DNA from: JAYFQF01 sp034927285
GTDB lineage: Bacteria; Bacillota; Peptococcia; DRI-13; UBA5745
Direction: 5' to 3'
NCBI GenBank assembly: GCA_034927285.1
Contig: JAYFQF010000039.1
Span: forward strand, 1 to 12,409
DNA: 12,409 nucleotides
The notes under the pieces were generated by a model. The model saw only the letters and a list, made by a program, of their open reading frames with translations, did no database searches and was not told the DNA's origin. Below are positions 6,618 through 12,409 of this stretch, piece after piece. Position 1 is the stretch's first letter. Each line of letters starts with the position of its first letter. A program made the translations under genes and the position numbers.

Positions 6618-7838
6618 ATGAAGAAAAAATACAAATACTTTTTGGCGGTGCTGGCAGTTCTGGCAATAGGCGGCGTTTTGGTGTTTCAGTTTTTATCGCC
6701 GGTGGCGGCGGAAACGGAAATACTGACGCCCGGCCCCTTGTCTTCCAGCTTTACGGCCCAGGGAACGGTAATGCCGAAGGAAAGTCATTATCTGAATGCC
6801 CCGGCCGCAGGTGTCCTGGCGAGCCTGCCTTTGGGGACAGGGGCGGAATTTCAGGCGGGACAACTGCTGGCTTTGATCGACAGCCAGGGACAGACGGATA
6901 TTCTTTTACAGCTGGAGCAAAATAAGCAGCAGCTGACGGCTGCCCGGCAGCAATATGACGGCTTGTTTGGGGAAAAGGGCACCGCGGCCAATCAGCTGAC
7001 CCTGGCGGAAAGCGCTTTGGAGGAAGCCCGGTGGAACTACGGCCAGGCCAAGAGCCTGGAGGAACAAATGCCGGGAACCGTAACGGAAGCGGAGCTGAAA
7101 CGGCTGGCCGGCCAGGTCACCGCCGCAGAGCAGAACCTGAAGGCGGCGCAAAAAGAAAACAGCGAAGAAAACAAAGCCGCATACCGCAGCGTGATCGACT
7201 CCTGGGAAAGGCAGATCGCCGCTTTGGAAGAAAACCTGTCCGGCGCTTCCCTGACGGCTCCCTTTGACGGAGTACTCTGGCAGATTTTGGCCGAAGAGGG
7301 TACCTACGTGAGCAAATTTCAGCCTGTAGCCCGGATCTACCCGGCAGCCGGCGGCATGAAAGTCGAAACCAGGCTGCTTTTGGATGACGCGGTTTTAGTC
7401 AAGACAGGGGACAGAGCGGAATTTGTTCTGGCCGACGGCAGTTCTTGCGGGGCGGAGATCCGTTTTATCTCGGCGGTGGCGGAGACCGGTTTGTCCGCTA
7501 TCGGCATCGAAGAAAGCCGGCGGCGGGTAGAGCTTGCGCCTCTGGAACTGCCCCAAGGCGTCGGGGCCGGCCAGCAGGTGGATATCACCTTTACTTCCCT
7601 GGCGGCCCAGGAGGTGCTGTCGGCGCCGTTAACGGCCGTCGTGCCTTTCGGTGAGGGCGGCAGCGGCGTGTATCTGCTGAAAAAAGGCCGCGCCTTGCTG
7701 ACGAAAGTGGAAACCGGCCGCAAAAGCGGCGGCCGGGTGGAGCTCGTATCCGGCGTGACGGCAGGAGAAGAGCTCCTTAAGGACCCCTATTCCGCCGACG
7801 TCAAAGACGGCGTCAGGATCAGGGAGGCCGTACACTAA
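6618..7838 (+). CDS. HlyD/MacA-type periplasmic adaptor (membrane fusion protein)
   Basis: This 406-residue protein has an N-terminal membrane anchor (residues 7-26). The two halves of a lipoyl-like domain lie near 57-90 (LNAPAAGVLASL) and 210-240 (ASLTAPFDGVLWQIL). Between them is an alpha-helical hairpin, 92-208, rich in Gln, Glu and Ala. A beta-barrel region (about 245-330) and a C-terminal proximal domain (VVPFGEGGSGVYLLKKG) follow. This is the known order of MacA-like adaptors. GAGGGGATTGGG precedes the ATG, 18 bases after the permease stop. It would sit outside the cytoplasmic membrane on the FtsX-type permease. No outer-membrane channel gene is present here, so the system may be of the Gram-positive type or use a channel encoded elsewhere. 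A terminator follows. Confidence 0.92.
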   Translation: MKKKYKYFLAVLAVLAIGGVLVFQFLSPVAAETEILTPGPLSSSFTAQGTVMPKESHYLNAPAAGVLASLPLGTGAEFQAGQLLALIDSQGQTDILLQLEQNKQQLTAARQQYDGLFGEKGTAANQLTLAESALEEARWNYGQAKSLEEQMPGTVTEAELKRLAGQVTAAEQNLKAAQKENSEENKAAYRSVIDSWERQIAALEENLSGASLTAPFDGVLWQILAEEGTYVSKFQPVARIYPAAGGMKVETRLLLDDAVLVKTGDRAEFVLADGSSCGAEIRFISAVAETGLSAIGIEESRRRVELAPLELPQGVGAGQQVDITFTSLAAQEVLSAPLTAVVPFGEGGSGVYLLKKGRALLTKVETGRKSGGRVELVSGVTAGEELLKDPYSADVKDGVRIREAVH

Positions 7839-7874
7839 AAACAGGATCGCCGTTCGTCCAGCCGCAGCTCAGAG

Positions 7875-7916
7875 CCTATGCCTTTTATCTGTACCTCTTA
7901 AGGCATAGGTTTTTTT
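7875..7916 (+). terminator. Intrinsic terminator of the exporter operon
   Basis: CCTATGCCTT (7875-7884) pairs perfectly with AAGGCATAGG (7900-7909) around a 15-base loop, followed directly by seven T. It ends the exporter operon 37 bases after the adaptor stop. Confidence 0.92.
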
Positions 7917-7923
7917 GTATTTC

Positions 7924-7951
7924 TTTTTGGGGCGCGGGATTATGGTAAAAT
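7924..7951 (+). promoter_or_regulatory. Candidate promoter for the htrA operon
   Basis: TTTTTG (7924-7929) and TAAAAT (7946-7951) are 16 bases apart, the -10 being in a TATGGTAAAAT context. A second -10-like TATAAT lies at 8039-8044 but has no matching -35. The 247 bases between adaptor and htrA otherwise hold only the terminator and A+T-rich leader; I see no stress-regulator site that I can name. Confidence 0.35.
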
Positions 7952-8085
7952 ATTATGAAATTCCTGTGAAAAAAGAAACCGGGTACTGTAAATAAATCAA
8001 ATTCGCGTTATTATAGAAGTATCTGGTGATAATCTGGATATAATTACAGATGCGCAAAGAATTTATTTACCGGGAGGAATCTTCT

Positions 8086-9297
8086 ATGGAAAAATCAGGA
8101 TGCCGTTCGGCTTTATTGGGAATCATTCTTTTGCTGATCGGTATTGTAGCCGGGTCTCTGGCCGTATCCGTTTTCTTTACCGATTCGGACAAAATTCCGG
8201 AGGAGCGCTTGCCCTGGTCTTCTCAGGAGGACGGCGGGGACTCCGCCGCTCCGCAGACGCCGAAAAATAATTATAATACCGGCTCTGTGGACAACAGCCA
8301 TTTGAATGGCGTTATGGGCGAGGATACTGTAAGAAACATTGTCGAGATCTGCGGGGACAGCGTCGTTAAGATCGAAACGGAAACCACCGTATCCTCAGGG
8401 GATTCTTTATTCAACGATCCGTTCTTCCAGGAGTTTTTCGGCTATCAGGCGCCGCAAAGCAGCAGGAAAGCCACGGGGATGGGTTCCGGCTTCCTTTTCA
8501 CTCAGGACGGTTACATTCTGACGAATAATCACGTCATCGAAAACGCCAGCTCCATCAAGGTTTACCTTACCTCCAATGAAAAACCTTATGAGGCTAAGGT
8601 AGTAGGCACCGCCGCCGAACTGGACCTGGCGGTGATCAAGATCGAGGGGGACGATTTCCCTTACATCGCCATTGGGGATTCCAGTGAAATGGAGGTAGGG
8701 GACTGGGTGGTGGCCATCGGCAATCCATATGGCCTGGATCATACCGTTACCGTGGGCGTTATCAGCGCCACCGGCCGGCCGCTGACCATCGAAGGCACCG
8801 TATATCAGAATCTGCTGCAGACCGACGCCGCTATTAACCCCGGAAATTCCGGAGGGCCTATGCTGAATTTAAAAGGCGAGGTTATCGGCATTAATACGGC
8901 GGTAAGCACTACCGGACAGGGCATCGGCTTTGCCATCCCCTCCAGTACCGTTTTGGGCGTGATCGACGAGCTGAAAGCCGGCAGCGACAGGGTACGGCCC
9001 TGGATCGGGATCAGCATGCAGGCCATGACCAAAGATATGATGAACTACTTTAATATTACCGGTATGGATCAGGGCGTGATCGTATACAGTGTGGTGGAAG
9101 GGGCGCCGGCGGACAAAGCCGGCATCCGCCGGGGCGACGTTCTGATTTCCATCGACGATCAGGCCATCACCGACCCTTCCCAGGTCCAGTCGATCATCAC
9201 TTATCACAATGTGGGGGACCAACTGAAAATAAAAATATTTCGTGATGGTGATACGCAGGAATTTATGGTAACATTGGAAGCAAGCAACAACGAATAG
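8086..9297 (+). CDS. htrA: HtrA/DegP-like membrane-anchored serine protease with PDZ domain
   Basis: This 403-residue protein has an N-terminal membrane segment (about 9-31), a low-complexity linker, a trypsin-like domain and one C-terminal PDZ domain (about 305-398: RPWIGISMQAM, GAPADKAGIRRGDVL). The catalytic triad is visible: H149 in LTNNHVIENA, D180 in AELDLAVIKI, S255 in NPGNSGGP. The glycines of the oxyanion region are intact. Start ATG 8086 has GGGAGGAAT five to six bases upstream. An in-frame ATG at 8050 lacks such a site and would put charged residues before the anchor. It should degrade or refold damaged proteins on the outer face of the membrane. NfeD-like and floA genes follow with no terminator between. 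Confidence 0.95.
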   Translation: MEKSGCRSALLGIILLLIGIVAGSLAVSVFFTDSDKIPEERLPWSSQEDGGDSAAPQTPKNNYNTGSVDNSHLNGVMGEDTVRNIVEICGDSVVKIETETTVSSGDSLFNDPFFQEFFGYQAPQSSRKATGMGSGFLFTQDGYILTNNHVIENASSIKVYLTSNEKPYEAKVVGTAAELDLAVIKIEGDDFPYIAIGDSSEMEVGDWVVAIGNPYGLDHTVTVGVISATGRPLTIEGTVYQNLLQTDAAINPGNSGGPMLNLKGEVIGINTAVSTTGQGIGFAIPSSTVLGVIDELKAGSDRVRPWIGISMQAMTKDMMNYFNITGMDQGVIVYSVVEGAPADKAGIRRGDVLISIDDQAITDPSQVQSIITYHNVGDQLKIKIFRDGDTQEFMVTLEASNNE

Positions 9298-9348
9298 GGG
9301 GCTATCCCCCGGGTCTGTTAAAGTAGCTCCTGAAATGAGGTGTGTGTT

Positions 9349-9939
9349 GTGTTGAACCCCGGTATTGTTTTGGTGTTTTTGGTTGCCGGCGTGATCCTGT
9401 TGTCTGTGGAGGTAATGATGCCCGGCTTCGGCCTTCCCGGGATCTCCGGGCTGGTCTGCATATTCGCCGGCATCTTCTTCATGGCGCCAAACGCCGTGGT
9501 GGGCGCGAAATATTTGATGGTCGCCTTTTTGGCAGCCCTGATCTTGCTTTTCATCCTGATTAAGGTTTTGGGAAAAAGCAAATATCTGAGCCGTTTCATT
9601 CTGAATACCCGGCTGGATAAGGAAGAAGGCTATATTTCCCAGAAAGAGGATTTTTCCGTTCTGATCGGCCAAAAGGGCAGAACTCAGACGGCTTTGCGCC
9701 CCGCCGGCATCGTCATCCTGGAAAGCGGCAGGCGTTTGGATGTGGTTTCTGAAGGCGAGTTTATCGAAAGCGGCCAATGGGTCATCATCAGCCGGGCGGA
9801 CGGCCCCAGGATCCTGGTGACCCGGCATCCCCTTCTGCAGACCGGGGCGGAAGCTATGGCGCCGGATCCTTTGACGGCTGCCGAATCGCCGGAGCCGTCC
9901 CTGCCCGGAACCGCCGGGAGCGAAGAAAGGCAGGAGTAA
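9349..9939 (+). CDS. NfeD-like membrane protein with OB-fold domain
   Basis: This protein of about 196 residues has membrane segments near 5-22, 33-46 and 55-74, then a soluble beta-rich OB-like domain (about 90-162: SVLIGQKGRTQTALRPAG, RRLDVVSEGEFIESGQWV). The motif PGFGLPGISG after the first segment is typical of the NfeD family. NfeD proteins are usually encoded next to stomatin/flotillin genes, here floA, and are thought to act with them. The start is uncertain. GTG 9349 fits best because GAGGTG ends six bases before it; TTG 9352 and GTG 9340 are in frame. The last 30 residues form a Pro/Glu/Ala-rich tail. The same frame stays open after the stop (see 9940-10131). Confidence 0.88.
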   Translation: MLNPGIVLVFLVAGVILLSVEVMMPGFGLPGISGLVCIFAGIFFMAPNAVVGAKYLMVAFLAALILLFILIKVLGKSKYLSRFILNTRLDKEEGYISQKEDFSVLIGQKGRTQTALRPAGIVILESGRRLDVVSEGEFIESGQWVIISRADGPRILVTRHPLLQTGAEAMAPDPLTAAESPEPSLPGTAGSEERQE

Positions 9940-10131
9940 CCGGTAAAACTCCCGGGCAAAGAAAATTCCCGGGACGGCAAAGACAAGGCCGGGGAACCTG
10001 AAGGTAAGGATAAGGAGCCTGGAAAGTATTCGCCCCGGAAAGTAAGGAATTCGGAAAATAAAAACCTGAAGGATGGAACACCGCAAAACGGCTCCCGAAA
10101 AAGGGAAGCCGGAAAAATTTCAAGGAGGTAG
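9940..10131 (+). other. In-frame open extension after the NfeD stop, containing the floA ribosome binding site
   Basis: After the TAA at 9937-9939 the NfeD frame continues for 63 sense codons to a TAG at 10129-10131. It would encode a Lys/Glu/Gly/Pro-rich tail (DGKDKAGEPEGKDKEPGK) similar in character to the tail just before the stop. It may be a relic of a longer C-terminus cut by a nonsense mutation, or simply purine-rich leader DNA. AAGGAGG for floA is at 10122-10128. No promoter is evident in this 196-base gap. Confidence 0.35.
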
Positions 10132-10135
10132 TATC

Positions 10136-11122
10136 ATGGGTGGTTTTGTTGCGACGCTGATTATTATTGCGTTGGTGCTGATCGGTCTGGCGATCCTGTT
10201 CAGCTTTATTCCGGTGGGCTTGTGGATTTCAGCCATCGCCGCCAATGTTAAAATCGGTATTTTTCAATTGGTGGGAATGCGCTTCCGCAGAATTCCCCCG
10301 GCACTGATCGTCAACGGAAAAATCAAATCCGACAAAGCAGGTTTGAGCATTACCACAAATCAGCTGGAGGCCCACTTCCTGGCCGGCGGTAACGTAGACC
10401 GGGTAGTAAACGCTCTGATCGCCGCGGAACGGGCCAATATCGCTCTGACCTACGAGCTGGCCGCCGCCATCGACCTGGCCGGCAGAAACGTGCTGGAAGC
10501 CGTACAGATGAGCGTTAACCCCAAGGTGATCGAAACTCCGGTAATCGCCGCCATGGCCAAAAACGGTATCGAGGTCCGGGTACGGGCCAGAGTCACCGTT
10601 CGGGCCAATATTGAACGCCTGGTGGGCGGCGCCGGCGAGGAGACCATCATCGCCCGGGTGGGCGAGGGTATCGTGACTACCGTGGGCAGTTCCGAAAGCC
10701 ATAAGGAAGTTCTGGAGAATCCCGATCTGATTTCCCGTACCGTGCTGAGCAAAGGCCTGGACGCCGGTACTGCCTTTGAGATCCTGTCCATCGACATTGC
10801 CGACGTGGACGTGGGACGCAACATCGGCGCTCAGCTGCAGATGGATCAGGCGGAAGCGGATAAGCGGATCGCCCAGGCCAAGGCTGAGGAACGCAGGGCC
10901 CTGGCTGTGGCCAGAGAGCAGGAAATGATCGCTTATGTTCAGGAAATGAAAGGTAAGGTTGTGGAGGCCGAGGCCGAGGTGCCCAAGGCCATGGCCGAAG
11001 CTTTGCGGCAGGGCAAGCTGGGCGTAATGGATTACTACAGCATGCAGAATATCCAGGCGGATACCCAGATGCGCAGCGCCTTATCGGGAGCAGGGAATAA
11101 AAGCGCCAATATAAAAGAGTAG
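10136..11122 (+). CDS. floA: FloA, flotillin-like SPFH membrane scaffold protein
   Basis: This 328-residue protein has the size and order of bacterial FloA (YqfA/UPF0365). An N-terminal membrane hairpin or segment lies at about 4-35. An SPFH-type domain follows (PPALIVNGKIKSDKAGLSIT, then NIALTYELAAAIDLAGRNVL, GIEVRVRARVTVRANIERLVGG). Then come GEGIVTTVGSSESHKEVLEN and a C-terminal helical region with EA repeats (EAEAEVPKAMAEALRQG). FloA assembles in functional membrane microdomains on the inner membrane face. ATG 10136 has AAGGAGG seven bases upstream; an in-frame ATG at 10073 has no such site and adds a charged, non-family N-terminus. It is preceded by the NfeD-like gene, as in Bacillus, and followed by an unrecognised gene 35 bases on. 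Confidence 0.97.
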   Translation: MGGFVATLIIIALVLIGLAILFSFIPVGLWISAIAANVKIGIFQLVGMRFRRIPPALIVNGKIKSDKAGLSITTNQLEAHFLAGGNVDRVVNALIAAERANIALTYELAAAIDLAGRNVLEAVQMSVNPKVIETPVIAAMAKNGIEVRVRARVTVRANIERLVGGAGEETIIARVGEGIVTTVGSSESHKEVLENPDLISRTVLSKGLDAGTAFEILSIDIADVDVGRNIGAQLQMDQAEADKRIAQAKAEERRALAVAREQEMIAYVQEMKGKVVEAEAEVPKAMAEALRQGKLGVMDYYSMQNIQADTQMRSALSGAGNKSANIKE

Positions 11123-11157
11123 CAGGCTCTTTCGGCCGATAAGGAAGGGGGGAGCCC

Positions 11158-11721
11158 ATGGATATTCTGATGTTGATCCTGGTCTGGGCCGCCGCCGGCA
11201 TTTTCAGCGGCGCCAAGAAGAAGGCCCAGCAGGAGGAGCAAAGGCGCAGACAAAGCCAGAGGGCCGGCAATGACCCGGAGCCTTATGGCAATAGCGGCCG
11301 TAACCCGGCTTCCCGGCCGCAGCAGCAAAGGCCGGGCCGGGAAAAGGCCCGGGGACGGCAAAAGCCGGGGACGGAAGAAGAATGGATTCCGTCGCAAAAA
11401 GAAAGACCGGTAAAAGAGAAAAAATCCGCCGCCGACCGGCAGGCGGTAAAAGGAAAAGCCGGAAAAAAGACGGCGCCGGCAGAGACGCAATTTTCCCAGC
11501 CGGGTTCCCTCACCGATTATGTCAGCCCGGAAGGGCCCAGGCATGAGGAGCGGGTTACCCATATTTACGGGACCGACGAATGCGCGCCGCAGATGAGGGC
11601 CAACCGATCCGGCTCCGCCGATGAGGATATCGGCAGGCAGCTGGTTCAGGGGATGATCTGGAGCCAGATTCTGGGGCAGCCTCGCTGCCGTCAGCCCTAT
11701 TTCCGCAAAGGCATACATTGA
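11158..11721 (+). CDS. Unrecognised membrane-anchored, charged protein in the floA operon
   Basis: This 187-residue protein starts at ATG with GGAAGGGGGG just upstream. I do not recognise its family. Residues 2-18 (DILMLILVWAAAGIFSG) form a single membrane segment followed by a strongly basic stretch (KKKAQQEEQRRR), predicting an N-out or hairpin anchor with the bulk in the cytoplasm. Residues 35-120 are low complexity, rich in Arg, Lys, Gln, Pro and Gly, probably disordered. The end is ordered-looking: GRQLVQGMIWSQILGQPRCR then QPYFRKG, a possible amphipathic helix for protein binding. It is the last gene of the htrA-nfeD-floA unit, 35 bases after floA and before a perfect terminator. A role as FloA or HtrA partner is inference from position. 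Confidence 0.8.
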   Translation: MDILMLILVWAAAGIFSGAKKKAQQEEQRRRQSQRAGNDPEPYGNSGRNPASRPQQQRPGREKARGRQKPGTEEEWIPSQKERPVKEKKSAADRQAVKGKAGKKTAPAETQFSQPGSLTDYVSPEGPRHEERVTHIYGTDECAPQMRANRSGSADEDIGRQLVQGMIWSQILGQPRCRQPYFRKGIH

Positions 11722-11766
11722 CAGGGATCTGCGGTAGACTTTAGTCGAAAAAAAGGGTAAAATGAA

Positions 11767-11804
11767 GGGGTTGAAAATCAAAGATTTTCAACCCCCCGTT
11801 TTTT
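11767..11804 (+). terminator. Intrinsic terminator of the htrA-nfeD-floA-orf187 operon
   Basis: GGGGTTGAAAATC and GATTTTCAACCCC form a perfect 13-bp stem around an AAA loop, followed by CCG and six T, then further T-rich sequence. An A run upstream of the stem could let it work weakly on the minus strand too. Confidence 0.95.
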
Positions 11805-11870
11805 ATTCTGTTTTTTATTTCTGTTTTAATGAGAAATATTTTTTTCGCAGAATTCGCTTTTTAACGATTA

Positions 11871-11877
11871 GGGAGGG
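11871..11877 (+). promoter_or_regulatory. Ribosome binding site that decides a CTG start
   Basis: GGGAGGG lies six bases before CTG 11884. In frame upstream, a TAG at 11869-11871 closes the frame, and only ATT 11881 and CTG 11884 are near the correct spacing. No ATG, GTG or TTG is available there. Confidence 0.65.
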
Positions 11878-11883
11878 AATATT

Positions 11884-12409
11884 CTGAAACGTAACCTGAA
11901 CGCGGGGCTTTGGGTAGCCACCTATATTTCTGTTTTTTTGTTGTCTCAGAGCCTGGCCCTGTCGATATTGATTCGCGACATGATGCAGCGCAGGGCCATC
12001 GGCGCGGCCCAGGCGGCGGAGCTGGTGCTGGCTGCCAAAGCTCCGGCAGTTTTGGCGGTGGCGGCGCTGATCGGCCTGCCGATTTTGTTTTTTCTGGTGC
12101 ATTTGCGCCGGATTTCCTGGACGGAACTGCTGCTGCAAAAGCCGGTGCCGCTGAAGCGGCTGCTGGGTTATTTTCTGCTGGGATTGCTGTTGAATCAGCT
12201 GCTTTACCTGATCATTTCCCTATTGCAGACTTTTCCTTTTTTTCAGGAACTTTATGTCGGCTATGTAAAAAGTACGGCCAATTTGAACAGCGACGGCAGC
12301 CCCAGAAACGTCTTCAGTCTATTGCTGATGATGGGGTTTGTGGTGCCGGTTTATGAGGAAGTGGTCTACCGGGCGTTGATTTTCCGGGAGCTGGCCGCCG
12401 TCTCCCCCG
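11884..12409 (+). CDS. CPBP family intramembrane metalloprotease (5' part, runs off the window)
   Basis: The visible 175 residues hold several membrane segments: about 8-31, 53-73, 92-116 and 143-156. The first CPBP/Abi motif EExxxR follows at E158-E159-x3-R163 (YEEVVYRALIF). The later FxxxH and HxxxN/D motifs would lie beyond the right edge. CPBP proteases cleave inside membranes; Rce1 prenyl-protein processing and bacteriocin self-immunity are known roles in the family. Translation seems to start at CTG (reading MKRNLNAGLW) directed by GGGAGGG; the first in-frame ATG pair (residues 33-34) would remove the first membrane segment. It follows the floA operon terminator, so it is a separate transcription unit. 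No convincing promoter is visible in the T-rich leader. Confidence 0.85.
   Translation, partial: MKRNLNAGLWVATYISVFLLSQSLALSILIRDMMQRRAIGAAQAAELVLAAKAPAVLAVAALIGLPILFFLVHLRRISWTELLLQKPVPLKRLLGYFLLGLLLNQLLYLIISLLQTFPFFQELYVGYVKSTANLNSDGSPRNVFSLLLMMGFVVPVYEEVVYRALIFRELAAVSP

Noticed and set aside
9297..9310. GGGGG/CCCCC inverted repeat after htrA as a terminator
   Set aside because: Only five pairs with no T tract afterwards; it sits right before the NfeD start and is unlikely to end transcription.
8869..10086. 405-codon minus-strand open frame opposite htrA and nfeD
   Set aside because: It spans two recognised genes and their gap, and its translation is low-complexity His/Gln/Asp-rich text with no family features.
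1..12409. CRISPR arrays, tRNA or rRNA genes, insertion sequences, toxin-antitoxin pairs, bacteriocin genes linked to the CPBP protease
   Set aside because: No regularly spaced repeats, no tRNA or rRNA-like sequence, no transposase frame and no short leader-peptide gene were seen on either strand.

Overview
The window looks like a chromosomal stretch of an anaerobic, low-oxygen-adapted member of the Bacillota (Clostridia or a relative). The evidence is strong AGGAGG-type ribosome binding sites, frequent TTG and GTG starts, T-tailed intrinsic terminators, a FloA/NfeD flotillin locus, and a TetR gene with a methyltransferase remnant of a kind I associate with gut Clostridia. Most genes are GC-rich. 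One island at about 1850-2690 is visibly richer in A+T and looks acquired. I cannot name a species.

Layout. (1) Positions 1-1613, + strand: the end of an unrecognised gene, a small BFD-type [2Fe-2S] protein and a DAO-family FAD oxidoreductase. They are tightly packed or overlapping and look like subunits of an amino-acid or imino-acid dehydrogenase. (2) Positions 1614-2690, - strand: a low-GC TetR/AcrR regulator with a clear promoter and overlapping palindromes. It is followed by only the 3' end of a SAM-dependent methyltransferase, then a scrambled region with a strong hairpin and a possible Cys-rich ORF remnant. (3) Positions 2728-7916, + strand: a second, unrelated TetR-family regulator whose leader carries two palindromes. 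It leads an operon for an ABC ATPase, a large two-domain FtsX/MacB-type permease and an HlyD/MacA-type adaptor, closed by a terminator. (4) Positions 8086-11804, + strand: HtrA serine protease, NfeD-like protein, FloA flotillin and an unrecognised membrane-anchored, highly charged protein. No terminator is visible between them and a perfect 13-bp terminator follows. (5) Positions 11884-12409, + strand: the start of a CPBP intramembrane protease, apparently beginning at CTG and running off the window.

How the genes work together. Block 3 reads as a self-regulated export system: the regulator senses a compound, and the ATPase, permease and adaptor move it or a membrane substrate. Block 4 reads as a membrane quality-control cassette: a membrane-tethered protease next to the NfeD/FloA microdomain scaffold, with a new candidate partner protein. 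Block 2 is a degraded insertion of foreign DNA that kept its regulator but lost most of the regulator's neighbour.

The points most worth a second look are the htrA-nfeD-floA-orf187 arrangement, the NfeD frame that stays open for 63 codons beyond its stop, the truncated methyltransferase with orphan operators, and the CTG start.
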